Origin: Caldicellulosiruptor acetigenus
GTDB taxonomy: Bacteria > Bacillota > Thermoanaerobacteria > Caldicellulosiruptorales > Caldicellulosiruptoraceae
DNA: 64,000 nucleotides
Direction of reading: 5' to 3'
NCBI RefSeq assembly: GCF_026914305.1
Contig: NZ_CP113866.1
Span: 124,001-188,000, forward strand
This document shows, one piece after another, positions 18,201 through 27,929 of this stretch. The position numbers and the translations under genes were made by a program. The notes below the pieces were generated by a model. The model was not told where the DNA came from, ran no database searches, and saw only the letters and a program-made list of their open reading frames with translations. Each line of letters begins with the position of its first letter. Position 1 is the first letter of the stretch.

Positions 18201-19835
18201 ATGTTCAAAATTGTCCCTAAACCCAAAAAACTCAATTTTACAGGAAGATGGTTTGAGTTTGATGGTTTTTTGAACTTTCCAGCATCAATATCAAGGGAGT
18301 TTTCAATACCAAGAGGCTCATGGAAGATAGAGATTCTCCAAAGGCCTGGAACAGGCATTTCAATAGAAGACAAAAAAGTAAAGATTTGGGGCAATGTTAA
18401 TATTGCTTATGCCACATTAGTTCAGCTCTTAATCCAAAGAAGAGATGCACTGCCAGAAGTCACAATAGAAGAGGAATTTAGATTTTCTTTTAGAGGCTAT
18501 CATCTTGATATTGCAAGAGGCGGAGTGCCTAGTCTGTCAACCTTTAAAAGTATATTAAGATGGCTATTTTTGCTCAAATACAACTACTTTGCAATATACT
18601 TTGAAGATCTTTTTCCATGGGAAAAACACCCTAAGATAGGGGTAGGTAGAGGAAGATTAACAAAAGAGGAGCTGAAAGAAATCACACAGTATGGCAAAAA
18701 TCTTGGAATTGAAGTATTTCCATCTTTAGAGTTAACAGGTCATATGGAGAATATTTTATCAATTCCAGAGTACTCAAAATATAGTGAATGGTATTTGCCA
18801 AGAGAAGGATGTCTTGATTTGTCGAATGAAGAAGCAAAGAGATTCGCTTATGACCTCTTAGAAGAAGTCTTAGAGTTTTTCCCATCCAAGTACGTTCACA
18901 TAGGCGGAGATGAGACATGGGCGCTCGGCAGAGGGAAAAGCTTAGAAAAGAATTGGGCATTTGAAGGACCAAAGCTATACGAAGAACATCATAAGAACAT
19001 GATAGATATTGTAGAAAAGTATGGTAAGATACCTATCATGTGGGGAGATATGCTAACAGGCGTGTTTCTCAAGCCAAATGAAAAAGAGGTATGGGGAAAA
19101 CTTTTGCAAAGCGATATATGGCAAAGGGTGATTTTAGCCAACTGGGATTATGCAGCAATGCCCAAAGAGCATTTTATAAATAGAATTGAAAGCTTTGGAG
19201 AGAAATATCAATCAAATCAAATAGTGTGTCCAGGTTTTTCTAATTGGGACAGGTTTTATCCTGACTTTGAAGTAGCAATTGAGAACATAAAAAATTTTAT
19301 TGATGCAGCAAAGACAAAAGGTATTCAAGGCTTTTTGGTGACAGCCTGGGGTGATGATGGTCAGGAGTGCTTGTTTAGTTTTTTATATCCGTTGCTCGTT
19401 GCTACCATTGAGCTTGCTGAAGGTGATGGAAAGTGGGAAGAAAGCACAATTCAGCTATCAGGTGAAGATGAAAAATTGTTAGATAGTCGAAAAGCTTTTG
19501 GTGAAACTGTTGTTGCCAACAATTTGAAAAAGTTATTGTATGGTAGCTATGGTTATACTTCCATGAAAGAAAGTGAAAAACAAATAGTAAAAGGTCATTT
19601 AGAGAAGGTGCTTGAGAAAACTATGAATGTGAACCTTCCAGAGGATTTAGGGTTTATAAGACAGGCTATAAGAGTGGCAATAAAAAGGCTTGAGAATACC
19701 GTGACTGCAGCTGATTTAATCGAACTTGGCAATTGTTATTGCAGACTGTGGCTTTCTGAGAGGAAAAAGGAAGGGCTTGAGAGGATTATAAGCAGATTCT
19801 GGGCAGCTGCTGGCAGAGTCGATTTGGGGTTGTAA
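18201..19835 (+). CDS. GH20 beta-N-acetylhexosaminidase
   Basis: Enzyme of 544 residues expected to remove terminal GlcNAc from chito-oligosaccharides by substrate-assisted catalysis. The GH20 signature VHIGGDETWALG gives the catalytic pair Asp237-Glu238. Other family features are FRGYHLDIARGGVPS near the start of the barrel, YFAIYFEDLFPW, and FPSLELTGHMENIL. The start at 18201 has AGAAGGGAG upstream; an earlier in-frame ATG at 18174 lacks a site. No signal peptide is seen, so it should act inside the cell on imported oligosaccharides. It is followed 34 bp later by nagA. Confidence 0.88.
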   Translation: MFKIVPKPKKLNFTGRWFEFDGFLNFPASISREFSIPRGSWKIEILQRPGTGISIEDKKVKIWGNVNIAYATLVQLLIQRRDALPEVTIEEEFRFSFRGYHLDIARGGVPSLSTFKSILRWLFLLKYNYFAIYFEDLFPWEKHPKIGVGRGRLTKEELKEITQYGKNLGIEVFPSLELTGHMENILSIPEYSKYSEWYLPREGCLDLSNEEAKRFAYDLLEEVLEFFPSKYVHIGGDETWALGRGKSLEKNWAFEGPKLYEEHHKNMIDIVEKYGKIPIMWGDMLTGVFLKPNEKEVWGKLLQSDIWQRVILANWDYAAMPKEHFINRIESFGEKYQSNQIVCPGFSNWDRFYPDFEVAIENIKNFIDAAKTKGIQGFLVTAWGDDGQECLFSFLYPLLVATIELAEGDGKWEESTIQLSGEDEKLLDSRKAFGETVVANNLKKLLYGSYGYTSMKESEKQIVKGHLEKVLEKTMNVNLPEDLGFIRQAIRVAIKRLENTVTAADLIELGNCYCRLWLSERKKEGLERIISRFWAAAGRVDLGL

Positions 19836-19869
19836 AAAATCAGATAATATTTTGAGGTGTTTTTAAAAA

Positions 19870-21012
19870 ATGAAAAAAAAGTTTTTAGTCAAAAAGATTT
19901 TTGATGGGCATTCATTTATCAGGGACAATGTTTTAGTTGTGGAAGATGGGATAATTTTGGGAACGCAAGAAGGAATTGATACTGCAGAAGATAGAGTTAT
20001 AGACAAAAGAGATTTTATTCTTTCACCTGGATTTGTTGACAAACACACACATGGTATTGGTGGTGTTGATTTTTTTGAGGCAACAGCAAATGATTTAAAA
20101 ACTATCCAAAACTACTATTTTAAACATGGTGTTACAACCATTGTACCAACAATTGTATCAGCTCCGTTTGAAAACATATTTAAGCTTGCAAAAGCTATCA
20201 GAGAAGCAAAGAAAGACCCAGCTTTCAAGATAAATATCCCCGGAATATTCTTAGAAGGGCCATTTATAAATCCTGCAAAGAAAGGTGCACATGATGAGAG
20301 GTTTTTGCAAAGTCCGACAGCTGAGAAGTTAGAGGAATTAATTTCTAATTGTGAAGAAAAAATTATTGATATTGCGCTTGCTCCAGAGCTACTTGAAAAT
20401 CCCAATGAATTTATTTCAAAGGCAACAGAAAGAGGTATTAATATTTCACTTGGGCACACAAACAGCAGCTTTGAGCAGGCAGCACAGGCACATATGCTTG
20501 GTGCCAAAAGTATTGTTCACCTTTTCAATGCAATGCCACAGCTACATCACAGACAGAATTCTATTACCACATATGCGCTTTTGAGCAGCATCAAAGTGGA
20601 GCTGATTTGCGATTTTATTCACCTGTCTCCTGAGATTATAAAGCTTACCTACAAGCTAAAAGGTCCTGAGAATATTATATTAATTAGCGATTCTATTTCT
20701 GCAACAGACCTTTCTGATGGTGAGTATAGTTTAGGGGCCTTAGATGTGAAAGTTGAAAATGGAATTTGTAAATTAGCAGATAGCACAATAGCTGGCAGCA
20801 CCTTGACAATTGATAAGGCAGTAAAGAACTTAACAAAAATTGGAATTAGATTAGAAGATGCACTGCGGGCAGCAACTTACAATCCATCAAGGCTTCTTTC
20901 TCTTGAGTGTGGTGCGATAAAAGAAGGCTTTAGGGCAGATTTTGTATTGATGGATGAGGATTTAAATGTAAAGGAGGTATATGTTGAGGGAGAGCTTGTG
21001 TATAAGGCTTGA
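19870..21012 (+). CDS. nagA: N-acetylglucosamine-6-phosphate deacetylase
   Basis: Cytoplasmic amidohydrolase of 380 residues, the normal NagA length. It converts GlcNAc-6-P to glucosamine-6-P and acetate, the committed step of GlcNAc catabolism. Visible motifs are the metal-site LSPGFVDKHTHG (His59, His61), LEGPFINPAKKGAHDE, SLGHTNSSFEQA, HLFNAMPQLHHR and LISDSISATDLSDG with the catalytic Asp. GAGGTG precedes the ATG. It ends the chitinase-GNAT-GH20 cluster, and its stop is 7 bp from the stop of the convergent regulator gene. Its product would be used by the SIS deaminase at 6956. Confidence 0.95.
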   Translation: MKKKFLVKKIFDGHSFIRDNVLVVEDGIILGTQEGIDTAEDRVIDKRDFILSPGFVDKHTHGIGGVDFFEATANDLKTIQNYYFKHGVTTIVPTIVSAPFENIFKLAKAIREAKKDPAFKINIPGIFLEGPFINPAKKGAHDERFLQSPTAEKLEELISNCEEKIIDIALAPELLENPNEFISKATERGINISLGHTNSSFEQAAQAHMLGAKSIVHLFNAMPQLHHRQNSITTYALLSSIKVELICDFIHLSPEIIKLTYKLKGPENIILISDSISATDLSDGEYSLGALDVKVENGICKLADSTIAGSTLTIDKAVKNLTKIGIRLEDALRAATYNPSRLLSLECGAIKEGFRADFVLMDEDLNVKEVYVEGELVYKA

Positions 21013-21019
21013 GGATTTT

Positions 21020-22609
21020 TCAAAGCAAGCTCTCCCTATACTGCGTTGGTGTAAGCCCAGTATACTTTTTAAAAACTTGAGAAAAATACTTCTCATCAGA
21101 AAAACCAACCATATTTGCAACTTGGTATGTTTTTAAGTTTTGATTTTTAAGAAGTTCTTGAGCTTTTTGTATTCTAATTTTGTGCAGGTAATCAATGAAA
21201 TTAATTTTCAATTCCCTTTTAAATAGAATGCTCAAATACGCAGGTGTTACATATACCTCTTTTGCAACACTTTCTAATGTGATGTTCTTGTTATAGTTTT
21301 TTTCAATGAAGCTAATGGCTGCTTTGACGATTAGATTTTTGTTTTCACTCTGATCAATTCTATCTACTACTGCATTTAAAAAACTGAGTAGCGATGCTTT
21401 GAGCAAATCTTTTTTTTCGGTTTTCAAAATGTTTTCAAAAACCTTGCTATTTACTACGTCATTTAAATCAATGCATTTTTCATGGCAGACTTTGATTATA
21501 CTGCCCAGTAATGCCAAAACGGCTGACTTTATAAACCATTTGTTGAATGTATTGATGGCATACAATGAATTTATAAAGTTTTCAACTTTATCTTTAATAG
21601 TATCTTTCTGGCACAGCAAGAGGCTATTTATTATTGCTTTTTCCTCATCGATTGGGTAAAGCAGGGTATTTTTGTTAAGGCAAATATCATCACAATATAA
21701 TATGTCAATATCATCTGCAAAGAATTTGAGCTCTAAGGCATTTAAAGCTTGTTCATAAGAAGAGTTAATTTTTTCAATTTTATCAATCCACCTGCTAACT
21801 CCGAAGTAAAGTTTTAGTCCAAGTTTTTCATCAATAATTCTTTTGACTTTTGTAAGAATATCATCCATCATTTCTCTATCAAATTCAGAGTCAGAATTAA
21901 TTAATATGACTATTTCATTTCTACCTCTGAAAACTTCTGCTCTCAAGTCTTCTAATTCTTCTTGAATTAGATTCACACAAGCAAGGGTGTACGCTTCATG
22001 TTTTACAGGAGAAGAGGGGTAAGTATCAATTGCATTTTCAATATCAAATTTGGCAAGAGCAACACAATATTTTCCAGATGAAAGTTTTATATTGTACCTT
22101 TCAGAAAGCTTTTCTATTTCTTCTTTACTGCGGATGCCGAATATAACCTCATTTAAGATTCTCTCTTTTAAAATTGGCAAAGTTTCATTGTAATATTCTA
22201 TAAACCTATTTATCAGAGCTTCTTTTTCCCTTTCTTTTTCAAGAACACTTTTGGCCTTCAGTACTGCATCCAAAACTTCTTTTGGTTTGCAGGGCTTTAG
22301 CAAATAGTTCAGGCTCCTTAGCTCAAGCGCTTTTTGAGCAAAGTAAAAATCATCATACCCGCTCAGGATTATACTTTCAAAAATATACCCTTCTTTTTTG
22401 GCATTTTCAATTACTTGCAGTCCATCTAATTTGGGCATTTTGATATCTATCAAAACAATGTCAGGGCAGAGCATCCTGATTTTCTCAAGAGCCTCTTCGC
22501 CGTTTGTTGCACATCCAACAATCTTAATTCCATTACTTTCCCAGTCAACAAGGGTTGAGATGCCTTCAATTACTTCTGGTTCATCATCTGCAATAAGTAA
22601 CTTTGTCAT
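21020..22609 (-). CDS. YesN-like response regulator with AraC DNA-binding domain
   Basis: Regulator of 529 residues, second gene of an operon after the kinase at 22648. The receiver domain has Asp8/Asp9 and phospho-site Asp55 (IVLIDIKMPKLDG) and Lys in YLLKPCKP. A long middle region (about 130-420) of the kind common in YesN proteins follows. The C-terminal AraC domain covers about 430-527 (AYLSILFKRELKINF; VGFSDEKYFSQVFKKYTGLTP). AAAGGAGATG lies upstream of the ATG. The pair is divergent from the CUT1 transporter starting at 24761, the likely target. Confidence 0.9.
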   Translation of the reverse strand: MTKLLIADDEPEVIEGISTLVDWESNGIKIVGCATNGEEALEKIRMLCPDIVLIDIKMPKLDGLQVIENAKKEGYIFESIILSGYDDFYFAQKALELRSLNYLLKPCKPKEVLDAVLKAKSVLEKEREKEALINRFIEYYNETLPILKERILNEVIFGIRSKEEIEKLSERYNIKLSSGKYCVALAKFDIENAIDTYPSSPVKHEAYTLACVNLIQEELEDLRAEVFRGRNEIVILINSDSEFDREMMDDILTKVKRIIDEKLGLKLYFGVSRWIDKIEKINSSYEQALNALELKFFADDIDILYCDDICLNKNTLLYPIDEEKAIINSLLLCQKDTIKDKVENFINSLYAINTFNKWFIKSAVLALLGSIIKVCHEKCIDLNDVVNSKVFENILKTEKKDLLKASLLSFLNAVVDRIDQSENKNLIVKAAISFIEKNYNKNITLESVAKEVYVTPAYLSILFKRELKINFIDYLHKIRIQKAQELLKNQNLKTYQVANMVGFSDEKYFSQVFKKYTGLTPTQYRESLL

Positions 22610-22647
22610 TCTTTTTTCATCTCCTTTTTGCTTCTAATATTTTTGGG

Positions 22648-24438
22648 TCAATTTTCTACTGAAATATAATTTATAGGAAGTATCAATTTTACTTCTGTAC
22701 CTTGTCCCGGCTGGCTCTGTATATTCAATTTGTAGTGTGTTTCATAGTAGAGTTTTAATCTTTCGTTGACATTTTTGATAGCATATCCTACGCTGCTTTC
22801 TTTCCCTGACTCTAAAAGTTCTTTGATTTCATCAAGCTGTGTTTTTGACATTCCTATTCCATTGTCTTTGATGGTAAAGCATAAATTTTCGCCTTCTTTT
22901 TTGCCTGTTATTTGAATAAAAGTTGGATTTGTTGAGTTTTCCATACCATGAACGATGGCATTTTCAACAAACGGCTGCAGAATCAGTTTTGGGATATAAT
23001 GGTCTAATATCTCAGGGTCAATTTCAATTGAATACTGAAGTTTATTTTTATATCTTTTGCTCTGCAAGAAAAGATAATGTTCAATTAGTTCCTTTTCACC
23101 TTTTACCTGAATGAACTCACTTCCCCTGTTTAAGGTAAGTCTAAAAAGCCTTGAAAGAGAGTATATCATTTCGCTTATTTCACTATCATGGGATTTTTCT
23201 GCCTTCCAAAATATGGTATCCAAAGTATTGTAAAGAAAATGAGGGTTTATCTGAGCCTCAAGTGCTTTCAGCTCTGCTTCTTTTTTGTGAATCTCTAATT
23301 TTAATACCTTGTTTATCAGCTGATTTATTTTTTCTACCATGTTGTTGTATTCACAAACAAGTATTGCAATTTCATCACTTGCGTGCGGGTCGATATTTAC
23401 CTGCTCTCGAAAGTTGCCCTGGCGCACCTTTTTCATAGAATTTACCAGCTTTTGGAGAGGTGCTGTGAGCATGGAGGAGAAATACATGGAGATTATAAAA
23501 GCAAAGATCAAACAGAGTATAAGTACCCTAATATATAGAAGGACGAACGAATTTCTAATGGCATTTATGGCATTTTCTAACGAAACTATACTCACAAGCC
23601 GCCAGTTTGAGGTCGGGATGTAACTTGATGTTATTAAAAGTTTTGATGAATTGGCAGTGATTATTTCATTTTGTTTACTTGGGATGTTTTCATTTAGAAG
23701 CTTTTGAGCAAATGTGGCTGTAAACTGCGGTGTTGTGCTCTCAAGAGAAATAATTCTGTTGCTACTGTCAGCTATAAAAAAGCATGCTTCTTTTTCCTTT
23801 AAATCTTCCATATAGATTTTTTCAATGGTTGGTATGTTTATACATATTATAAGCACTCCTGCAGGTTCATATGTATTGAAGTCCAGCAAAAGCCTTGCCA
23901 TGGCAATCTTGGGGTAATTGTTTTTTGCAATTAGAGTGAAAGGTAAGCTATTCAGACTCAACCACATAGGTGCGCCTTTGTTTTTAATAATTTGTTTGAA
24001 AAAATCTGTAGATTTTATTTCATAAAAATCGGCAACTCCAGTGCTATTGTCATTTGAAAAGTAATATTTATCACCTTGAAAAGAGTAAAGCATGATAAAA
24101 CTTATATAATCCTTGGAAGCAAGAAGGCTTGCCAATGGTTCTAAGGAGTATTTGGCAAAATCGGGGCGCGGGCTGATAAAGTTTTGCACTCTTTGGTCTA
24201 AAAACAAGAATGATGACAGTTCATTTACATCTCTTTGAAGAAAATCTATGCTGGCAGCAATTCTTTTTGTGTCTCTTAAAAGTAGATTTCCGACCTCTTC
24301 TTTTAGCTGGTTTGTTGAAATGGTATATGAAAATAAAGCCAGCACCAAGGAGGTTACTACTATTATACTGTAAAAGAGAATGAGTATCTTGTATTTTATG
24401 CTGAGCCTTAAAAAGTGATTTTTGAGCTTTAAAAGCAT
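22648..24438 (-). CDS. YesM-like sensor histidine kinase
   Basis: Kinase of 596 residues. The ATG at 24438 (MLLKLKNHF) has AGAAGGTG nine bases upstream, so I preferred it to the longer frame ending at 24486. It has a helix near 14-36, an extracellular Cache-like sensor region (about 40-290), a second helix near 295-315, HAMP, a His_kinase domain with EAQINPHFLYNTLDTIFW (His400), and HATPase_c with PFVENAIVHG and DNGIGM. The regulator gene follows 38 bp later. It probably senses the substrate of the divergent transporter at 24761. Confidence 0.9.
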   Translation of the reverse strand: MLLKLKNHFLRLSIKYKILILFYSIIVVTSLVLALFSYTISTNQLKEEVGNLLLRDTKRIAASIDFLQRDVNELSSFLFLDQRVQNFISPRPDFAKYSLEPLASLLASKDYISFIMLYSFQGDKYYFSNDNSTGVADFYEIKSTDFFKQIIKNKGAPMWLSLNSLPFTLIAKNNYPKIAMARLLLDFNTYEPAGVLIICINIPTIEKIYMEDLKEKEACFFIADSSNRIISLESTTPQFTATFAQKLLNENIPSKQNEIITANSSKLLITSSYIPTSNWRLVSIVSLENAINAIRNSFVLLYIRVLILCLIFAFIISMYFSSMLTAPLQKLVNSMKKVRQGNFREQVNIDPHASDEIAILVCEYNNMVEKINQLINKVLKLEIHKKEAELKALEAQINPHFLYNTLDTIFWKAEKSHDSEISEMIYSLSRLFRLTLNRGSEFIQVKGEKELIEHYLFLQSKRYKNKLQYSIEIDPEILDHYIPKLILQPFVENAIVHGMENSTNPTFIQITGKKEGENLCFTIKDNGIGMSKTQLDEIKELLESGKESSVGYAIKNVNERLKLYYETHYKLNIQSQPGQGTEVKLILPINYISVEN

Positions 24439-24760
24439 TTTACCAAAACACCTTCTTTTGAAGCTCTCTTTTATTCTACAAGTCAAAGTATATTATACAA
24501 CTTCATATATAAAATTCACAAGATACTCTTTTTTAGAAATGCATCTTGCTATCAATCATCATAATTTTAATAACAATTAATAACTTGCATGCTCAAAATA
24601 TCCATAAAAAATGCAAACCAAATTTAAAAATTGTCACCTTAAAATTGTGAAAGTATGCTGATATAATTTAACCAAGACAGAATCAATTCTACCTTTGATT
24701 TTGGGGCGCCCCAAGAAAGCTTTTGAAAAACTTAAAAAACAAAAAAGGGAGGAAAAAAGG
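24439..24760. promoter_or_regulatory. Divergent promoter region with extended -10 and a GC-rich palindrome
   Basis: This 322-bp gap lies between the kinase operon and the second CUT1 operon. TGATATAAT (24659-24667) is a good extended -10 for the transporter genes; no convincing -35 is seen. A perfect 14-bp palindrome, TTGGGGCGCCCCAA, lies at 24701-24714, about 30 bp after the expected start of transcription and 46 bp before the start codon. It is strikingly GC-rich for this DNA and may be an operator or a leader hairpin. Confidence 0.55.
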
Positions 24761-26083
24761 ATGTCAAAGAAAGCTTTAAAAGTGGTTGTTTCAGTCATGC
24801 TTATCGCAGCACTGATTGTAAGCGTATTTGGACTTGTCCAAGGGAACCTGACAGCTTCAGCATCAACCCAGAAAACAGTAAAAATCAAGTTCCTATCAAA
24901 TCTGCCAGACAGAACCTCTAACCAGGGCAAACTTGAGCAGATGTTAATTGACAGCTACATGAAAGCAAATCCAAACGTCAAGATTGAAGTAGAAGCACTT
25001 CAGGATGAGCCTTACAAACAAAAATTCAAAGTATATGTTGCAACAAATCAAATGCCAGACATCTTCATGGTATGGGGGCAGCCATCATTCTTCTTACCAG
25101 TCATGAAAGCAGGCTATGCAGCCGAGATAAAACTTGATCAGATAAAGGATTACGGGTTCAAGACATCTTCTCTTAAGGACTTTATGTATAATGGGAAACT
25201 CTATGGTCTTCCAAGAAACACAGACTTCATGGTACTTTACTACAACAAGGGCTTGTTTAACAAGTACAAAGTAAAAGTTCCAACAACGTTTGATGAACTT
25301 TTGAACGCAGCAAAAGTATTCAGGAAAAATGGCATTGCTCCAATTGCAATAAACGGAAAAGATAAGTGGATACTGGCAATACTGTATCAGGAGCTTGTTG
25401 TGAAAGAAAGTGGAGACCAGAAACTCATCTATGATGCAATCTCCAAAAAGTCTGTTGCTAAGAACCAGATTCTTTTGAAAGCAGCAAAAGACCTTGTAAA
25501 TCTTGTGAATGTGGGCGGATTCCAGGATGCATTTGTTGCAGCAGACTACGGTGCAGCAAACAATCTGTTTGCTCAGGAAAAAGCAGCAATGTATTATATG
25601 GGTTCATGGGAAGTAGGAATGGCAGCAAATCCAAACTTCTCTGAGTCGTTCAAGAAAAATGTGGATGCAACATACTTCCCAATAATTTCTGGTGGCAAGG
25701 GTAAGAAGACAGACATTTTAGCATGGCATGGCGGCGGCTATGCAGTTTCTGCAAGCTCAAAGGTTAAGAATGAGGCAATGAAACTTCTTCTTTACATGAT
25801 GCATCCAACAAGATGGGCAAAGATTGGTTGGCAGCAGGGACTTGTTGTTCCAGGACAGAACTGGGAGAAGTTTATGACAGGGAAAGAAACAGTTCTTCAG
25901 AAAAAGCTCACACAAATATTTAGCAGTGCAACATCTGTAAGCGGTACAGTATGGCAGGACGCATTCACTCCAAACTTCAAGACAGAGGCAGAAACACTTT
26001 GCCAGATGCTTGTTGCAAAAGCAATTACACCTGAAAAGTTCTTAGCAAAGATAGAAGAGCTTGCAAAGTTAGAGGTTAAGTAG
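24761..26083 (+). CDS. Extracellular sugar-binding protein of a second CUT1 ABC transporter
   Basis: Solute-binding protein, family 1, 440 residues. The ATG at 24761 (MSKKALKV) has AAGGGAGG at 24746-24752; the upstream frame to 24695 is untranslated leader. The signal peptide (VVSVMLIAALIVSVFGLVQ) ends at a likely signal peptidase I site near TASAS. Again there is no lipobox cysteine. Typical family features are MPDIFMVWGQPSFF, MVLYYNKGLFNKYKV, MYYMGSWEVGMAA and HGGGYAVSASS. It belongs with the two permeases that follow. The substrate is unknown; chito- or other beta-linked oligosaccharides fit the neighbourhood. Confidence 0.88.
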   Translation: MSKKALKVVVSVMLIAALIVSVFGLVQGNLTASASTQKTVKIKFLSNLPDRTSNQGKLEQMLIDSYMKANPNVKIEVEALQDEPYKQKFKVYVATNQMPDIFMVWGQPSFFLPVMKAGYAAEIKLDQIKDYGFKTSSLKDFMYNGKLYGLPRNTDFMVLYYNKGLFNKYKVKVPTTFDELLNAAKVFRKNGIAPIAINGKDKWILAILYQELVVKESGDQKLIYDAISKKSVAKNQILLKAAKDLVNLVNVGGFQDAFVAADYGAANNLFAQEKAAMYYMGSWEVGMAANPNFSESFKKNVDATYFPIISGGKGKKTDILAWHGGGYAVSASSKVKNEAMKLLLYMMHPTRWAKIGWQQGLVVPGQNWEKFMTGKETVLQKKLTQIFSSATSVSGTVWQDAFTPNFKTEAETLCQMLVAKAITPEKFLAKIEELAKLEVK

Positions 26084-26100
26084 TTTAAAAAATTAAATCA

Positions 26101-26140
26101 CCTGCTCCCAAGATGTTGAAAAGAATGTCTTGGGAGCAGG
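26101..26140 (+). terminator. Intercistronic hairpin after the second CUT1 binding-protein gene
   Basis: CCTGCTCCCAAGA (26101-26113) pairs perfectly with TCTTGGGAGCAGG (26128-26140) over a 14-base loop. It lies 17 bp after the binding-protein stop and 25 bp before the permease start. As at 5067 it probably protects the upstream mRNA or attenuates transcription into the permease genes. Confidence 0.75.
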
Positions 26141-26165
26141 AATTTTATTCACAAGAGGTGACAGT

Positions 26166-27053
26166 ATGCATAGGGTTTTGTCAGACAAAAGAACCATTTT
26201 GTTGCTGGTTTTGCCGGGACTATTGATATACACGTTTGCAATTCTGTTTCCAATTATACTCAGTGTATATCTTGGAATGACAGACTGGTCAGGAATTGGT
26301 CGGCCAAATTTTATAGGACTTGAAAACTTCAAAAAGATAATCTTTACAGACACAACTTTTTGGAAGTCGCTCAGGAATGCTATACTTCTTGCTCTGGCAT
26401 ATGTATTTGTTCAGCACCCGATAGCCCTTGCGTTTGCCATATTCATTGATAAAGTTGGTGGCAGAGCAGAGAAGATTTTCAGAACAATATTCTTCATACC
26501 CTGCGTAATACCAGTTGTTGTAACATCGCGCATGTGGGTAAGTCTATATGACCCTCAATACGGGCTTATAAACAAGATACTTGACTTTTTACACTTGGGA
26601 TTTTTGAAACAACAATGGCTGGGGGATACTAAAACAGCTTTAATATCAGTCATTATAATCTGTATGTGGCAGGGTTTTGGCTGGGCGCTTTTGATTTACT
26701 ACGCGGGTCTAAAAGGCATACCAGAAGAACTTTACGAAGCGGCAAGAATTGATGGTGCAACAGGTGTTAAGCTTTATACAAAGATTACTGTACCACTGCT
26801 TCAGCCCGTTATCAAGGTTAATTTTACAATAGCTATAATATATGCTTTAAAGCAGATGGAAACAGTTTATTTGACAACAAACGGTGGTCCCGGCGATGCA
26901 AGCCAGTTTTTGGCAAACTACCTGTATATCAGAGCATTTAACTCATACCAGTATGGATACGCAAATGCAATTTCAGTGCTATTTGTTATAGCATGTTTGG
27001 CTGTCAATGTTCTTTTCCAGAAGATATTTAAATCAGAAAATTATGAGTTTTAA
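26166..27053 (+). CDS. CUT1 sugar ABC transporter permease (MalF type)
   Basis: Membrane subunit of 295 residues with about six helices. The EAA loop reads EELYEAARIDGATGVKLYTK (about residues 194-213), the site that docks the ATPase; GGPGDASQFLANYLY follows near the end. The start at 26166 (MHRVLSDK) has AGAGGTGA just upstream. It partners with the permease beginning at 27075. Confidence 0.92.
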   Translation: MHRVLSDKRTILLLVLPGLLIYTFAILFPIILSVYLGMTDWSGIGRPNFIGLENFKKIIFTDTTFWKSLRNAILLALAYVFVQHPIALAFAIFIDKVGGRAEKIFRTIFFIPCVIPVVVTSRMWVSLYDPQYGLINKILDFLHLGFLKQQWLGDTKTALISVIIICMWQGFGWALLIYYAGLKGIPEELYEAARIDGATGVKLYTKITVPLLQPVIKVNFTIAIIYALKQMETVYLTTNGGPGDASQFLANYLYIRAFNSYQYGYANAISVLFVIACLAVNVLFQKIFKSENYEF

Positions 27054-27074
27054 CAAGACATGGGAGGTTTTGAC

Positions 27075-27917
27075 GTGGCAAGGGAAAGTAGTTTCAACAA
27101 AAAAAGCAGAGCTGTGCTTCTTGTTGTGCTGGGACTATTTTCAATTGGACAGCTGTTTCCACTTGTTTGGCTGATTGACTTTTCACTTTGTAAAAGTGGA
27201 GATGTATATGGTGCAAATATTCTCAAAATTCCCAATCCCCCACAGTTTATAAACTATTATGTTGCATGGAAGGATGGTAAAATCCCGCAGTTTTTTATCA
27301 ATAGTGTAATTGTAAATGTGGCATCGGTATTACTTGTTGTTCTGTTTTCACTGATGATGGGGTATGCATTTGTAAGGATGGAGTGGAAGTGGAGCAACAA
27401 GGTATTAACATATGTTTTGCTGGGACTTATGATACCAATTCATGCAACACTTCTGCCAAACTTTGTTATTTTCAGACAGCTTAAGATGCTGGATTCATAT
27501 TTTGCTCTAATAATTCCATACGTTGCATTTTCGCTGCCACAGGCAGTGTTCCTGATGACGGGGTTTATAGGAAGTATTCCACGAGCTTTAGAAGAGTCGG
27601 CAATCATAGATGGTTGCGGTATATTTAGAATACTGTTTCAGATTATTCTGCCTCTTTCAAAACCTGCTCTTGTAACTATAACCGTTACAACCTTTTTAAA
27701 TACATGGAATGAATTTATTATGGCAGCAACATACTTGACATCTGACAGATTCAGAACCCTGCCATTTTCAGTCTACAACTTTGCAGGTCAATATGCATCT
27801 AACTATGCAGTTCAGTTTGCTGTAATGACAATAGTAGCTCTTCCATCATTGATTGTATATATTGCATTAAATGAACAGGTCACAAAAGGGGTTACCTTGG
27901 GTGCTGTGAAGGGGTAA
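27075..27917 (+). CDS. CUT1 sugar ABC transporter permease (MalG type)
   Basis: Second channel subunit of the transporter, 280 residues, about six helices. The EAA loop is EESAIIDGCGIFRILFQIIL and the C-terminus is TKGVTLGAVKG, typical of MalG-like proteins. I prefer the GTG at 27075 (VARESSFNKK), which has GGGAGG at 27062-27067 seven bases upstream; an ATG at 27060 overlaps that site. No ATPase gene follows. Only 12 bp after its stop an SLH-domain fragment begins, suggesting a deletion junction that may have removed further operon genes. Confidence 0.9.
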   Translation: MARESSFNKKSRAVLLVVLGLFSIGQLFPLVWLIDFSLCKSGDVYGANILKIPNPPQFINYYVAWKDGKIPQFFINSVIVNVASVLLVVLFSLMMGYAFVRMEWKWSNKVLTYVLLGLMIPIHATLLPNFVIFRQLKMLDSYFALIIPYVAFSLPQAVFLMTGFIGSIPRALEESAIIDGCGIFRILFQIILPLSKPALVTITVTTFLNTWNEFIMAATYLTSDRFRTLPFSVYNFAGQYASNYAVQFAVMTIVALPSLIVYIALNEQVTKGVTLGAVKG

Positions 27918-27929
27918 AAATTGAATTAA

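Noticed and set aside
20115-20507. Open frame of 130 residues antisense to nagA
   Set aside because: nagA is certain on the other strand; the antisense product has no recognisable motif.
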